Notes: generated by a model not told the origin, from the sequence alone. Positions 38,035 through 49,948 are shown, counted from the stretch's first letter. The stretch is 64,000 nt of DNA from Staphylococcus condimenti (GCF_001618885.1 NZ_CP015114.1:186001-250000), one strand, 5' to 3'. Numbers and translations: made by a program.

Positions 38035-39327
38035 ATGTTTGTCGATCAAGTCAAAATATTATTAAAAGCAGGAGACGGCGGTAATGGAATTACAGCATAC
38101 AGAAGAGAGAAATATGTTCCATTCGGAGGTCCAGCAGGCGGTGACGGCGGTCGTGGAGCTTCTGTTATATTTGAAGTGGACGAAGGTCTAAGAACTTTAC
38201 TTGATTTTAGATACCAGCGCCAATTCAAAGCAAAACGTGGTGAAGGCGGACAAGGCAGTAAGATGCATGGAAAAAATGCTGAAGATTTAGTACTCAAAGT
38301 ACCGCCAGGCACATTAATTAAAGATGCAGAAACAGAAGAAGTTTTAGCAGATTTAGTAGAAGCAGGTCAACGTGCAGTAGTCGCAAAAGGTGGACGAGGC
38401 GGTCGTGGTAACTCGCGTTTTGCCACTCCGAGAAACCCAGCACCAGATTTCAGTGAGAATGGTGAACCTGGTGAAGAAATAGAAGTAACATTAGAATTGA
38501 AATTATTAGCCGATGTTGGTCTGGTAGGTTTTCCAAGTGTTGGAAAGTCAACGTTACTTTCTGTTGTTTCAAAGGCAAAACCGAAAATTGGCGCTTACCA
38601 TTTTACTACAATCAAACCTAATTTAGGTGTGGTTTCTACACCAGATGGAAGAAGTTTTGTATTAGCAGACTTACCTGGTTTAATTGAAGGTGCTTCAGAA
38701 GGTGTAGGATTAGGCCATCAATTTTTACGACATGTCGAAAGAACGAAAGTAATTGTACATGTTATTGATATGAGCGGTTCAGAAGGCAGAGATCCACTTG
38801 AAGATTATAAAACAATTAATAAAGAATTAGAATCTTATGGCCAACATCTAGAAGATCGACCTCAAATTATAGTTGCGAATAAAATGGACTTACCAGATGC
38901 CGAAGATAATTTAGAATTATTTAAAGAAGAAGTAGGCGATGATGTAGAGATTATTCCTATTTCTGCATACACTAAAGAAAACATAGACCAATTACTTTAT
39001 GCAATTGCTGATAAATTGGATGAATATAAAGATGTTGACTTTACTAAAGAAGACGATGAAGCACTTGGTGTTAACAGAGTGTTATACAAACATACACCTT
39101 CACAAGATACATTCACAATCACTCGTGATGATGACGCAGCTTATGTTGTTAGTGGTAAAGCAATTGAACGTATGTTCAAGATGACTGACTTTAATAGTGA
39201 TCCTGCTGTAAGACGATTCGCACGTCAAATGCGTTCAATGGGTATTGATGATGCATTAAGAGAACGCGGCGCTAAAAATGGTGATATTGTTCGAATACTT
39301 GGTGGAGAGTTTGAATTTGTGGAATAG
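38035..39327 (+). CDS. obgE: GTPase ObgE/CgtA
   Basis: Essential GTPase linking 50S assembly, stress and growth. Glycine-rich N-terminal Obg domain ([19 protein letters not shown]; 1-158), then the G domain with G1 [11 protein letters not shown] (~165), G3 DLPGLIEG and G4 NKMD, and a C-terminal OCT domain (~340-430). ATG 38035 with AGAGGTGAG gives 430 aa; an extension to 37939 runs through the promoter area (TATAAT 37983-37988) and is rejected. Confidence 0.97.
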   Translation: MFVDQVKILLKAGDGGNGITAYRREKYVPFGGPAGGDGGRGASVIFEVDEGLRTLLDFRYQRQFKAKRGEGGQGSKMHGKNAEDLVLKVPPGTLIKDAETEEVLADLVEAGQRAVVAKGGRGGRGNSRFATPRNPAPDFSENGEPGEEIEVTLELKLLADVGLVGFPSVGKSTLLSVVSKAKPKIGAYHFTTIKPNLGVVSTPDGRSFVLADLPGLIEGASEGVGLGHQFLRHVERTKVIVHVIDMSGSEGRDPLEDYKTINKELESYGQHLEDRPQIIVANKMDLPDAEDNLELFKEEVGDDVEIIPISAYTKENIDQLLYAIADKLDEYKDVDFTKEDDEALGVNRVLYKHTPSQDTFTITRDDDAAYVVSGKAIERMFKMTDFNSDPAVRRFARQMRSMGIDDALRERGAKNGDIVRILGGEFEFVE

Positions 39328-39337
39328 AGGTGTCTAA

Positions 39338-39793
39338 GTGGACGAGAAAAATGTTAAAAAGTTCTATTTGATACGAGAAGATGTGTTGCCAGAGTCAGTT
39401 ATTAAAACATTGCAAATTAAGGATGCACTTAAAGAAAATCCTGAACTCTCAATATATGAAGCTGTTAGAGAATTTGGGCTATCTCGTAGTGCTTTTTATA
39501 AATATAAAGACACAATTTTTCCCTTAGATGAAAAGGTTGAAGAAACTAAAGAGTTTACAATTATACTTTATGTACATGATAAAGTCGGTATGCTCGCCCA
39601 AGTTTTAAATACTATTTCACAAATCCATATGTCAGTACTTACGATTCATCAAAGTATACCTATGGAAGATAAAGCAACTATTACGTTATCTATCAATTCA
39701 GCTGGCAGTCCAACTTCTATTGAAGATGTTATCTTTGAATTACGTAATTTAGACAATGTATATAAAGTTGAAATAATCAGTATGTCGATGTAA
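39338..39793 (+). CDS. pheB: ACT domain protein PheB (UPF0735 family)
   Basis: A 151-aa protein with an N-terminal helix-turn-helix-like segment (SIYEAVREFGLSRSAFYKYKD, ~37-57) and a C-terminal ACT domain (FTIILYVHDKVGMLAQVLNTIS). Named pheB in B. subtilis next to pheA, but its role is not defined. GTG 39338 follows AGAGGTG. It lies between obgE and ruvA with short spacers (10 and 12 nt), so it may be co-transcribed with them. Confidence 0.88.
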   Translation: MDEKNVKKFYLIREDVLPESVIKTLQIKDALKENPELSIYEAVREFGLSRSAFYKYKDTIFPLDEKVEETKEFTIILYVHDKVGMLAQVLNTISQIHMSVLTIHQSIPMEDKATITLSINSAGSPTSIEDVIFELRNLDNVYKVEIISMSM

Positions 39794-39805
39794 GGAAGTG
39801 ACCAC

Positions 39806-40411
39806 GTGTACGCATATATAAAAGGTAAGTTATCACAATTATTTCCAACACACGTTGTTGTAGAAACAAATGGTGTGGGTTATGAAATTCAAACCCCTAA
39901 CTCTTACAGATTTCAACAGTATTATCAGCAAGAAGTGACTATATATACTTCTTTAGTTGTGAGAGAAGATGCACAATTATTGTATGGGTTTATGAGCGAA
40001 GAAGAAAAAGACATGTTTTTAAGCTTAAATAAAGTAACAGGTATCGGTCCCAAGTCTGCTTTAGCAATTTTGGCTGCAAGTACACCTAATGAAGTTAAAA
40101 TCGGAATAGAAAATGAAAATGAGGCCTATTTAACGAAGTTTCCTGGAATCGGTAAAAAAACAGCACGTCAAATTATTTTAGATTTGAAAGGCAAAGTTCA
40201 AATTACTGAGGAAAATTCCGAGACATTACTCAACTTCGGCGGTCCTGAAACTAATCAAGCATCACCTATCTTAGATGAAGCTTTATTAGCTTTGGAGGCA
40301 TTGGGTTATTCTAAACGTGAATTAAATAAAGTTGAGAAAAAACTGCAAGCTGAATCATATACTTCAGTAGATGAAGCTGTAAAAGCAGGCTTAAAAATAC
40401 TTGTTTCATAA
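39806..40411 (+). CDS. ruvA: Holliday junction branch migration protein RuvA
   Basis: Tetramer that binds the four-way junction and recruits RuvB. N-terminal OB fold ([12 protein letters not shown]), two helix-hairpin-helix segments ([30 protein letters not shown]) and a C-terminal RuvB-binding domain. 201 aa. GTG start after AGGAAGTG. Followed 24 nt later by ruvB. Confidence 0.97.
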   Translation: MYAYIKGKLSQLFPTHVVVETNGVGYEIQTPNSYRFQQYYQQEVTIYTSLVVREDAQLLYGFMSEEEKDMFLSLNKVTGIGPKSALAILAASTPNEVKIGIENENEAYLTKFPGIGKKTARQIILDLKGKVQITEENSETLLNFGGPETNQASPILDEALLALEALGYSKRELNKVEKKLQAESYTSVDEAVKAGLKILVS

Positions 40412-40435
40412 TATAACGAAATGGAGGGGACAGAA

Positions 40436-41452
40436 ATGGATGATAGAATGGTAGACCAATCACTGCATGAAGATGAATCATCATTTGAATTATCATTAAG
40501 ACCTCATTTCTTAAAACAATATATTGGTCAAGCTTCTATTAAATCGAATTTGGAAGTATTTATCAAAGCAGCTAAGTTGAGAGAAGAGCCGCTCGATCAT
40601 GTTTTATTATTTGGTCCCCCAGGTTTAGGTAAAACAACGCTATCAAATATTATTGCTAATGAAATGGAAGTCAACATTCGTACTGTAACAGGACCAGCAA
40701 TTGAACGTCCTGGAGATTTAGCTGCTATATTATCTGGTTTACAACCTGGTGATGTATTGTTTATAGATGAAATACATCGACTTAGCAGTGTAGTTGAAGA
40801 AGTATTATATCCAGCAATGGAAGATTTTTATTTAGATATTGTAATTGGAAAAGGTGAAGAAGCTAGAAGTATTCGAATTGATTTACCTCCTTTCACATTA
40901 GTTGGAGCAACAACAAGAGCAGGAAGCTTAACAGGACCGCTTCGTGATCGCTTCGGTGTACATTTGCGCTTAGAATATTATAAAGAATCTGAGTTGAAAG
41001 ATATCATTATTCGTACAGCAGAAGTTCTAAACACAAAAATAGACGAAGAAAGTGCGATTGAATTAGCTAAAAGAAGTCGCGGCACACCAAGGATAGCCAA
41101 TCGTCTCCTAAAACGAGTCAGAGACTTCCAACAAGTCAATGAAGATGACATGATTTACATCGAAACAACTAAACGTGCATTGCAATTATTACAAGTCGAT
41201 GATTATGGATTAGATTATATTGACCATAAAATGATGAATTGTATTATCAATCAATACAATGGTGGTCCAGTTGGCTTAGATACAATTGCTGTTTCAATCG
41301 GAGAAGAAAGAATTACGATTGAAGATGTCTATGAGCCATTTTTGATACAAAAAGGTTTCCTAGAACGTACGCCAAGAGGACGAAAAGCAACACCATTAGC
41401 ATATGAGCATTTTGAAGCGAAGAATAGAAAGAGGGACAATTTTGAATATTGA
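40436..41452 (+). CDS. ruvB: Holliday junction DNA helicase RuvB
   Basis: AAA+ motor driving branch migration with RuvA. Walker [13 protein letters not shown] at about residue 60, Walker [11 protein letters not shown], sensor [18 protein letters not shown], and a C-terminal winged helix ([16 protein letters not shown]). ATG 40436 sits 7 nt after GGAGGGGA; an in-frame ATG at 40421 lies upstream of that ribosome-binding site. 338 aa. The end overlaps queA by 11 nt. Confidence 0.97.
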   Translation: MDDRMVDQSLHEDESSFELSLRPHFLKQYIGQASIKSNLEVFIKAAKLREEPLDHVLLFGPPGLGKTTLSNIIANEMEVNIRTVTGPAIERPGDLAAILSGLQPGDVLFIDEIHRLSSVVEEVLYPAMEDFYLDIVIGKGEEARSIRIDLPPFTLVGATTRAGSLTGPLRDRFGVHLRLEYYKESELKDIIIRTAEVLNTKIDEESAIELAKRSRGTPRIANRLLKRVRDFQQVNEDDMIYIETTKRALQLLQVDDYGLDYIDHKMMNCIINQYNGGPVGLDTIAVSIGEERITIEDVYEPFLIQKGFLERTPRGRKATPLAYEHFEAKNRKRDNFEY

Positions 41453-42467
41453 AGAATTTGATTATGATTTGCCAGAAGAGTTGATAGCACAGACACCTTT
41501 AAAAGACAGAGATACAAGTCGATTATTAGTGCTGCATAAAGAAAATGGTGAATTAGAACATCGTCATTTTAAAGATATTATTGATTATATTAATCCAGGA
41601 GATACATTAGTATTAAATGATACAAAAGTAATGCCAGCCAGATTGTTCGGTGTTAAACAAGAAACTAAAGCCAAAGTTGAAATGTTGATGCTGACACAAA
41701 TTGAAGGCGATGATTGGGAAGTATTGCTTAAACCTGCCAAAAGGATTAAAGTCGGTCAAAAGTTATCATTTGGCGAAGGAAAAATAGAAGCAGAATGTAT
41801 TGAGGAACTAGAACAAGGCGGCAGAATTATGCGTCTTTCATATGATGGAATTTTACAAGAACGTTTAGACGAACTTGGTGAAATGCCTTTACCTCCATAT
41901 ATCAAAGAACGCTTAGAAGACCAAGACAGATATCAAACAGTCTATGCTAAAGCGACAGGTTCAGCCGCTGCACCGACGGCTGGTCTTCACTTTACAGATG
42001 AATTATTAGATGAACTGAAAGCTAAAGGTGTGAATCTTGCTTTCATCACTTTACATGTAGGTTTAGGTACATTCAGACCTGTAAGTGTAGATAATATAGA
42101 CGACCATGAAATGCATAGCGAATATTACCAAATGACACAAGAAACAGCTGATTTATTAAACCAAACCAAGCAAAACGACAAGCGCATTATTTCTGTCGGA
42201 ACAACATCTACACGAACTTTAGAAACGATTCGCCGAGATTATGATAGATTTACTGCTGCAAGCGGATGGACTGATATTTTTATTTATCCTGGATTTGAAT
42301 TCAAAGCAATTGATGGATTGATTACAAACTTCCATTTGCCGAAATCAACTTTAGTGATGTTGGTCTCTGCTTTCAGTTCAAGACAGTATATCTTACATGC
42401 ATACCGTACAGCCGTAGAAATGAAATATCGTTTCTTCAGCTTCGGTGATGCGATGCTAATTATTTAA
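41442..42467 (+). CDS. queA: S-adenosylmethionine:tRNA ribosyltransferase-isomerase
   Basis: Makes epoxyqueuosine at tRNA position 34 from preQ1 that Tgt inserted. [19 protein letters not shown] and [14 protein letters not shown] are diagnostic. Start is TTG 41442 with GAGGG 6 nt upstream, giving 341 aa as in S. aureus; the earlier in-frame start at 41403 lies deep in ruvB. It overlaps ruvB by 11 nt and is 15 nt before tgt, its pathway partner. Confidence 0.96.
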   Translation: MNIEEFDYDLPEELIAQTPLKDRDTSRLLVLHKENGELEHRHFKDIIDYINPGDTLVLNDTKVMPARLFGVKQETKAKVEMLMLTQIEGDDWEVLLKPAKRIKVGQKLSFGEGKIEAECIEELEQGGRIMRLSYDGILQERLDELGEMPLPPYIKERLEDQDRYQTVYAKATGSAAAPTAGLHFTDELLDELKAKGVNLAFITLHVGLGTFRPVSVDNIDDHEMHSEYYQMTQETADLLNQTKQNDKRIISVGTTSTRTLETIRRDYDRFTAASGWTDIFIYPGFEFKAIDGLITNFHLPKSTLVMLVSAFSSRQYILHAYRTAVEMKYRFFSFGDAMLII

Positions 42468-42476
42468 GGGAGTTGA

Positions 42477-43625
<1,149 letters not shown>

Positions 43626-43638
43626 AGGAGTAATGTTT

Positions 43639-43899
43639 GTGAATTTAACTGGTCTTATTTTACCTATTGCATTATTAGCTCTTATGTGGTTCTTTATGAT
43701 TCGACCACAACAAAAACGTCAAAAGGAACACCGCGAAATGATTAACCGTTTAGAAGCGGGTCAACACGTAACTACAATTGGTGGTATTAAAGGTGTTGTA
43801 CGTTCTTTAGATGAAACTACAGTCGTGATTTCTGTAAACGATAAAGGCACTCAATTAACTTTTGAAAAGCCTGCAATCAAACAAGTAAATCCAGACTAA
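43639..43899 (+). CDS. yajC: Sec translocon accessory subunit YajC
   Basis: Small membrane protein associated with SecDF. One N-terminal membrane segment (LTGLILPIALLALMWFFMI), then PQQKRQKEH and the conserved TIGGIKGVVRSLDETTVVI. Start choice: ATG 43633 is only 2 nt from AAAGGAG (43624-43630), so GTG 43639, 8 nt away, is favoured (86 aa). Last gene of ruvAB-queA-tgt-yajC before a terminator; secDF follows after a long gap. Confidence 0.92.
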   Translation: MNLTGLILPIALLALMWFFMIRPQQKRQKEHREMINRLEAGQHVTTIGGIKGVVRSLDETTVVISVNDKGTQLTFEKPAIKQVNPD

Positions 43900-43973
43900 A
43901 TATTAAAACAATATTGAATGCATATAGGTTACAAGGTTAAGGGCTTTCCTATATACATAATATTGATTATATA

Positions 43974-44017
43974 AACACCTCCTATTTATCTTCGGGATAT
44001 AATAGGAGGTGTTTTTA
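43974..44017 (+). terminator. Terminator after yajC
   Basis: AACACCTCCTAT / ATAGGAGGTGTT arms around a CTTCGG-capped helix, followed by TTTTT. Strong terminator that isolates secDF from yajC. Confidence 0.9.
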
Positions 44018-44083
44018 ATTGTAAGGAATATTACTTTTGCGTTGCGTTTTTAATACAATGTTTTAAAAAGAAAAAATAGCGTG

Positions 44084-44089
44084 TATAAT
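44084..44089 (+). promoter_or_regulatory. Possible secDF promoter -10
   Basis: TATAAT at 44084-44089, with TTTTAA 17 nt upstream as a weak -35. If used, secDF has a leader of about 250 nt. Confidence 0.4.
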
Positions 44090-44094
44090 GAAGC

Positions 44095-44350
44095 ATTGGT
44101 ACACGACTTAACTCTAAATTTAATATTATAAACAACACTTAAAGTAATACGTTTTTAAATCTATTGCGTTTGCGTCGATTAAATTTATAAAATCGGGTGT
44201 TTTGAAAGTTAAGTAAAGTTATAGTACGCTTGTAAAGTTCATTCAATTACTGCAATTGAACGAGAAACGTGTTATTTGTTCTGTTTTGACTTGCAGTAGG
44301 TTTGAATAATCGAGTATGCTATTTACATAAGTAAATAATGAGGTGTTCAT
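44095..44350 (+). other. Long AT-rich secDF leader
   Basis: About 250 nt with no convincing gene. TTCAATT (44242-44248) / AATTGAA (44254-44260) makes a small hairpin. TACTGCAA (44248-44255), within that loop and arm, can instead pair perfectly with TTGCAGTA (44291-44298), so the two folds exclude each other. I searched for an arrest-type leader peptide with a ribosome binding site and found none. Confidence 0.4.
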
Positions 44351-46627
44351 GTGAAGAAAAACAGTAGAATAATTACATTCTTACTGTTGGTTGTTCTGCT
44401 TTTTGCAGGTATGGCAGCAACCTATAAGAGTGTAGTTAAAGACGTCCGTTTAGGATTGGACCTTCAAGGTGGATTTGAAGTTTTATATCAAGTTAATCCA
44501 CTCGAAAAAGGTGAGAAAATTGACGATAAGGCTGTTCAAGCGACAGCTAAAACTTTAGAAAATAGGGTCAATGTACTCGGAGTTTCCGAACCTAAAATTC
44601 AAGTTGAAAATAATAATCGGATTCGTGTTCAATTAGCCGGTGTTAAAAATCAAAATGAAGCACGAGACATCTTATCTTCTCAAGCCAATTTGACAATTCG
44701 TGATTCTGATGATCATGTTAAATTGACAGGTAAAGATTTAGTCCAAGGTTCTGCAAAACAAGAATTCAAACAAAATACAAACCAACCTGCCGTTACTTTT
44801 AAACTGAAAGATAGTAAGAAATTCAAAAAGGTAACAGAAGAGATTTCTAAACGTAAAGATAACGTGATGGTCGTTTGGTTAGATTATGAAAAAGGCGACA
44901 GTTATCAAAAAGAAAAAGATAAAAAAGATCCTAAATATGTATCAGCTGCATCAGTAGACCAACCAATCAATTCAGACAGTGTTGAAATTTCTGGTGGATT
45001 CAATGGTGAAAAAGGTGTTCAAAAAGCAAAACAAATTGCTGACTTATTGAACTCTGGTTCATTGCCAGTTCACTTGAAAGAATTATATTCTAACTCAGTT
45101 GGTGCACAGTTCGGTCAAGATGCATTAGATAAAACAATTTTCGGTTCATTATTAGGTGTCGGCATTATCTATCTATTCATGGTCGGCTTCTATAGATTGC
45201 CAGGTATTATTGCTGTTATTACATTAACAACATATATTTACATCACGCTTGTAGCATTTAACTTTATACATGGTGTGTTAACATTGCCAGGATTAGCCGC
45301 GTTGGTATTAGGTGTAGGTATGGCAGTAGATGCTAACATTATTATGTATGAACGTATAAAAGATGAATTGAGGATTGGAAGAACCCTCAAACAAGCTTTC
45401 CATAAAGCGAATAAAAGCTCCTTTATTACAATACTTGATGCCAACTTAACAACTGTATTAGCAGCAGCTGTATTGTTCTTCTTTGGTGAAAGTGCTGTAA
45501 AAGGTTTTGCTACAATGCTATTGCTTGCAATATTAATGAGTTTCGTTACAGCAGTATTCTTAACACGTATCTTATTATCATTGCTAGTACAATCAAATTA
45601 CTTTAAGAAAAGTTTCTGGTTATTTGGTGTTAATAAGAAAGACAGACATGACCTCAGTGAAGGAATCGATGTGTATGAATTGAAAACACCATATGATCAT
45701 TGGAACTTTATGAAATTGGCCAAACCATTGTTTTGGTTCAGCGGTATTGTTATTTTAGCTGGCGTAATTATTCTCTTCATTTTCAAATTGAATTTAGGAA
45801 TTGACTTTACGAGCGGTACTCGTGTTGATATGAAAGCAGATCATAAGATAACACAACAAAGTGTAACGAGTACGTTGGAAAAAGCAGGTATGAAACCTGA
45901 CCAAGTTTCTCTATCTGGAAATAACGATAGTGCTTCTGTTCAATTCAAGCATGATTTAAGTAAAAATGAAGTTGCTAAAGTTAAAACAACGATAAATAAA
46001 AAATTCGGCAATGATCCGACTGTAAATACAGTATCACCTGTTATCGGTCAAGAAATTGCTAAGAACGCATTATTATCATTAATATACGCTTCAATCGGTA
46101 TGATTATTTACATTTCATTACGATTTGAATGGCGCATGGGACTTTCATCAATATTGGCATTACTACATGACGCCTTTATGATTGTTGCAGTGTTCAGCTT
46201 ATTCAGATTAGAAGTTGATGTAACATTTATCGCAGCCGTACTGACAATTATCGGTTATTCAATCAACGATACAATTGTGACGTTCGACAGGGTTCGCGAG
46301 AACTTGCGTAAAATCAAAGTAATCACAAAGCCTGAACAAATTGATCGTATTGTAAACCATTCAATCAGACAAACAATGACAAGATCTATAAATACAGTAT
46401 TAACAGTTGTAATTGTAGTAGTTGCACTATTGATATTCGGTGCTTCTAGTATCTTCAACTTCTCATTAGCGTTGCTTATCGGATTGATTTCTGGTGTATT
46501 CTCATCTATCTTTATCGCAGTTCCGTTATGGGGTATGATGAAAAAACGTCAACTTAAGAAATCACCAGACCATAAATTAGTGGTTTATCGTGAAAAACGC
46601 AGTAACGATGAAAAAATACTTGTATAA
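44351..46627 (+). CDS. secDF: Protein translocase subunit SecDF (fused)
   Basis: Proton-driven motor that assists late steps of Sec export. SecD and SecF are fused in one 758-aa protein with about 12 membrane segments. SecD half: LGLDLQGGFEVLYQV and a large extracellular domain; SecF half: LGIDFTSGTRVD at about residue 485. Conserved membrane motifs such as GVGMAVDANIIMYERIKDE and IIGYSINDTIVTFDRVREN. GTG 44351 with GAGGTG 6 nt before. Monocistronic by terminators on both sides. Confidence 0.97.
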   Translation: MKKNSRIITFLLLVVLLFAGMAATYKSVVKDVRLGLDLQGGFEVLYQVNPLEKGEKIDDKAVQATAKTLENRVNVLGVSEPKIQVENNNRIRVQLAGVKNQNEARDILSSQANLTIRDSDDHVKLTGKDLVQGSAKQEFKQNTNQPAVTFKLKDSKKFKKVTEEISKRKDNVMVVWLDYEKGDSYQKEKDKKDPKYVSAASVDQPINSDSVEISGGFNGEKGVQKAKQIADLLNSGSLPVHLKELYSNSVGAQFGQDALDKTIFGSLLGVGIIYLFMVGFYRLPGIIAVITLTTYIYITLVAFNFIHGVLTLPGLAALVLGVGMAVDANIIMYERIKDELRIGRTLKQAFHKANKSSFITILDANLTTVLAAAVLFFFGESAVKGFATMLLLAILMSFVTAVFLTRILLSLLVQSNYFKKSFWLFGVNKKDRHDLSEGIDVYELKTPYDHWNFMKLAKPLFWFSGIVILAGVIILFIFKLNLGIDFTSGTRVDMKADHKITQQSVTSTLEKAGMKPDQVSLSGNNDSASVQFKHDLSKNEVAKVKTTINKKFGNDPTVNTVSPVIGQEIAKNALLSLIYASIGMIIYISLRFEWRMGLSSILALLHDAFMIVAVFSLFRLEVDVTFIAAVLTIIGYSINDTIVTFDRVRENLRKIKVITKPEQIDRIVNHSIRQTMTRSINTVLTVVIVVVALLIFGASSIFNFSLALLIGLISGVFSSIFIAVPLWGMMKKRQLKKSPDHKLVVYREKRSNDEKILV

Positions 46628-46644
46628 TTTATATTTGTTATTGA

Positions 46645-46673
46645 GCTCCCGGAATTCTTTCCGGGAGTTTTTC
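46645..46673 (+). terminator. Terminator after secDF
   Basis: CTCCCGGAA (46645-46653) / TTCCGGGAG (46659-46667), then TTTTT. Confidence 0.9.
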
Positions 46674-46761
46674 TATTTAAAAAATGTTAAGATAGAGAAG
46701 TTGCTTTTTATTTAGAGCGTTCTTTTGTATAATGACATGTGGAAATGAGGGAAGCCGATTT

Positions 46762-49038
46762 ATGATTAAAGCTAAATTTAAATGGGACCTACAACAAAAT
46801 ACTAATAAAATCTCAGATGAAATCGCATCAGAAATGAAATTAACACCTATTGTCCGTAAAATTATGGAAAGTAAAAATATTACGGATAAACAAGAGATTG
46901 CAGCCTTATTAAAAAAATCCTCGATTAAGCACGATCCTTATACAATGAGTGATATGAAAAAAGCAATTGATCGTATCAATAAAGCAATTGATAATCATGA
47001 ACGTATTTTAATTTACGGAGATTATGATGCGGATGGTGTGACTTCAACTACAATCTTAGTTTCTGTTTTACAGGAATTAGGGGCTGAAGTTGGTTGGTAC
47101 ATACCCAATCGCTTTACAGAAGGTTACGGCCCGAATGAAGCAGCATTTAAAAACGCCTACGATGAAGGTATTAACCTTATCATAACAGTGGATAACGGTA
47201 TACAAGGTCATTCTGAAATTAAAACAGCTCAAGAATTAGGTATGGATGTTATACTTACAGACCACCATGAAATTGGAGAAACATTACCTGAAGCTTTTGC
47301 AATTGTTCACCCTATGCATCCAGAGTTTAATTATCCTTTCAAATATTTAAGCGGTGCAGGTGTTGCATTGAAATTAGCACAAGCTTTATTAGATCATCCT
47401 TCGCCATATTATTCAGCGTTAGCTGCTATTGGTACGATTGCTGACTTGGTCTCATTAACTGATGAAAACCGTGCAATTGTACAAGATGGACTAGATATAC
47501 TGAATCAAACGCAATATCCATCGATTCAAGCATTGTTAAATAATGCAGGTTATAAAGATACAATTACTGAAGAAACAATCGGCTTTGTGATTGGACCAAG
47601 ACTAAATGCGGTCGGCAGATTAGATGATGCAAGTTTAGCAGCTGAATTACTGATGTCTGATAATGATGAAGAAGCGGAGTTTCTTGCTGAGCAAGTTGAA
47701 CATTTCAATCAAGAAAGAAAAGATATTGTTAAAGAAATATCGGATGAAGCTGTATTAATGGCGGCCGAACAAGTAGAGAAAGGTAATCAATTTCTTGTCT
47801 TAGCACAAGAGAATTGGCACGAAGGTGTGTTAGGAATTGCAGCTTCGAAGGTCGTTGAAACATATGGTTTGCCAACGATTATTTTAAATATTGATACGGC
47901 ACAAAATTTTGCAAAAGGTTCAGCTAGAAGTATTGAACAAGTATCAATGTATGACATTTTGGATAAAGAACGTGCATTAATAACTAAATTCGGCGGTCAT
48001 CATATGGCTGCAGGAATGACGCTGCCTATCGAAAATATAGAAAAGTTGAGCGTTGCACTGAATGAGCACATGAAAGAAATTTCAAAAGAAAAGGACCTTT
48101 CTCCACGAAAAACTGTGGACTTACTTTTGGAAGAAAACGAAATTACAGTAAAAAATATTAGAGATATTCAAAAACTGAGACCTTTTGGGACAGATTTCAC
48201 AAGTCCGCTTTTTCAATTGAATAATGCTAAAATTGTTCAAGCAAAGGGAATAGGACAAGAAGGCAAGCACCTTAAAATGACAATTGGCGACTCAAAAATT
48301 CAAAGCCTTTATTGGCAGCATGGTGAATATGCAAATCAAATTGAACCCAATCAGCCCATTAACATGATTGGTACGTTACAAATCAATGAATGGAATGGTA
48401 ATCAATCTCCCCAATTTATGGTTCAAGATATGGCATCAGAGGCACTTCAAATTTTAGATTTCAGAGGCAAAGCCAGACAACATATTATTTCAAATGACGA
48501 TTTGCTTACAGCTGAAATTGTTAACAAAAAATCAAATAAAGACCATGAACATCAATATTTTTATGGGGATATGATTCCTAACCAATATGAGCGTTATGTT
48601 TTTAAAGAATTGCCACTTACAATTGAGTCTATGCAATCGACTTTAACTTCAATTGTAGAAAGCCAAATTATTTTAGAGTTGAATCATCAAAATTCAATTT
48701 ATTTTGATGGATTACCGAACCTAGATAAATTCAAAGCTTGCTATAAAGCATTGCTTGCAAAAAATGAAGTGGATTTAAAACAGGATGGTATGCAATTAAG
48801 TGAGTACCTGAATGTGAAACCGCAAGTTCTAATCTTTATGCTTAAAGTTTTTAATGAATTAAATTTCATTAAAGATAATAATGGTATAATAACTGTGAAC
48901 AAAGATGTAGAAAAGAAAGAAATTACTTCTAGTCGTCTCTATCAAGCAAGAATGAAACGTATTGATGTAGAAAAATTTTTACTTTACGATGATTTCTCAA
49001 AAGTTAAACTTTGGATTAAAGACCAGCTAGCAAAGTAA
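46762..49038 (+). CDS. recJ: Single-stranded-DNA-specific exonuclease RecJ
   Basis: 5'-3' ssDNA exonuclease of the RecF recombination pathway and mismatch repair. DHH family motifs YGDYDADGVTS (about residue 86) and TDHHEIGE (about 167); DHHA1 motif KFGGHHMAAGM; then an OB-like domain and a Firmicute-type C-terminal extension (~550-758). ATG 46762 with GAGGGAAG gives 758 aa; the in-frame start at 46732 is upstream of the ribosome-binding site. Followed 19 nt later by apt, which it may be co-transcribed with. Confidence 0.96.
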   Translation: MIKAKFKWDLQQNTNKISDEIASEMKLTPIVRKIMESKNITDKQEIAALLKKSSIKHDPYTMSDMKKAIDRINKAIDNHERILIYGDYDADGVTSTTILVSVLQELGAEVGWYIPNRFTEGYGPNEAAFKNAYDEGINLIITVDNGIQGHSEIKTAQELGMDVILTDHHEIGETLPEAFAIVHPMHPEFNYPFKYLSGAGVALKLAQALLDHPSPYYSALAAIGTIADLVSLTDENRAIVQDGLDILNQTQYPSIQALLNNAGYKDTITEETIGFVIGPRLNAVGRLDDASLAAELLMSDNDEEAEFLAEQVEHFNQERKDIVKEISDEAVLMAAEQVEKGNQFLVLAQENWHEGVLGIAASKVVETYGLPTIILNIDTAQNFAKGSARSIEQVSMYDILDKERALITKFGGHHMAAGMTLPIENIEKLSVALNEHMKEISKEKDLSPRKTVDLLLEENEITVKNIRDIQKLRPFGTDFTSPLFQLNNAKIVQAKGIGQEGKHLKMTIGDSKIQSLYWQHGEYANQIEPNQPINMIGTLQINEWNGNQSPQFMVQDMASEALQILDFRGKARQHIISNDDLLTAEIVNKKSNKDHEHQYFYGDMIPNQYERYVFKELPLTIESMQSTLTSIVESQIILELNHQNSIYFDGLPNLDKFKACYKALLAKNEVDLKQDGMQLSEYLNVKPQVLIFMLKVFNELNFIKDNNGIITVNKDVEKKEITSSRLYQARMKRIDVEKFLLYDDFSKVKLWIKDQLAK

Positions 49039-49057
49039 TTAGGAGGAAATAGATAAT

Positions 49058-49576
49058 ATGGATTTAAAACAATATGTGTCAGAAGTACAAGATTGGCCAA
49101 AAGAAGGTGTCGATTTCAAAGACATTACTACAATCATGGATAATGGAGAAGCATATGGTTATGCAACAGATCAAATTGTAGAATTTGCGCGTGAAAAACA
49201 AGTGGATATTGTTGTCGGACCTGAAGCACGCGGCTTTATCATTGGTTGTCCGGTTGCATATTCAATGGGTATTGGATTTGCTCCTGTAAGAAAAGAAGGA
49301 AAATTACCACGTGAAGTTATTCGTTATGAATATGATTTAGAGTATGGCACTAATGTACTTACGATGCATAAGGATGCCATTAAACCAGGTCAACGTGTAT
49401 TAATTACTGATGATTTGCTAGCAACAGGCGGAACAATTGAAGCTACAATTAAACTTGTAGAAGAATTAGGTGGTATTGTTGTAGGTATTGCCTTTATTAT
49501 AGAATTAAAATACTTGCATGGTATCGATAAGCTTGATGGTTACGAAGTTTTAAGTTTAATTTCTTATGATGAATAA
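49058..49576 (+). CDS. apt: Adenine phosphoribosyltransferase
   Basis: Salvage enzyme making AMP from adenine and PRPP. PRPP-binding motif [13 protein letters not shown] and the family start [22 protein letters not shown]. 172 aa. Shine-Dalgarno AGGAGGAAA. Lies in the widely conserved recJ-apt-rel order. A terminator-like hairpin follows. Confidence 0.97.
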   Translation: MDLKQYVSEVQDWPKEGVDFKDITTIMDNGEAYGYATDQIVEFAREKQVDIVVGPEARGFIIGCPVAYSMGIGFAPVRKEGKLPREVIRYEYDLEYGTNVLTMHKDAIKPGQRVLITDDLLATGGTIEATIKLVEELGGIVVGIAFIIELKYLHGIDKLDGYEVLSLISYDE

Positions 49577-49596
49577 TTAAATAGCAACATGATTAT

Positions 49597-49641
49597 AAAT
49601 CGCTTACTCGATTGTCGTGGTATGCGATTTATTCTTATTCT
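49597..49641 (+). terminator. Terminator after apt
   Basis: AAATCGC (49597-49603) / GCGATTT (49624-49630), partly interrupted loop, followed by a T-rich ATTCTTATTCTTTT tract. Confidence 0.65.
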
Positions 49642-49948
49642 TTTGAGTTATTAATTGTGTATGATAAATGATGATAAAGCCAGTTGTATCAATAAGTGTC
49701 AGAACAAACATGGTTCAAAATACGTATATAAATGCAAAAGGTTCATTTATCTTTCCATTTATAGTAATATATAAGTATTATTTAATAAATGTGGTTAATA
49801 GGTAAATTAGGTTCGAGGTAAAGTATTTAAGCGAGAGATGGTAACCTTTCGCAGTTTTTTAAATACTTAAATAAATTCAAATTGGATTCTATTTAACATA
49901 CCTCATAAGAACATTTAAAAGGTAAACGAATATGTGGGGGTGTCTAAT
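49642..49948 (+). promoter_or_regulatory. Structured rel leader
   Basis: No gene. The main feature is a hairpin AAGTATTTAA (49821-49830) / TTAAATACTT (49859-49868), with an inner helix GCGAGAG (49831-49837) / CTTTCGC (49846-49852). An outer 6-bp helix GAGGTA (49815-49820) / TACCTC (49899-49904) encloses it. There is no U run after it, so a terminator is unlikely. It may affect rel mRNA stability or translation. A promoter was not placed with confidence. Confidence 0.5.

Noticed and set aside
44089..44112. Possible leader peptide (7 codons) upstream of secDF, considered as a VemP-like arrest peptide
   Set aside because: Its ATG overlaps the putative -10, it has no Shine-Dalgarno, and it is too short for an arrest peptide.
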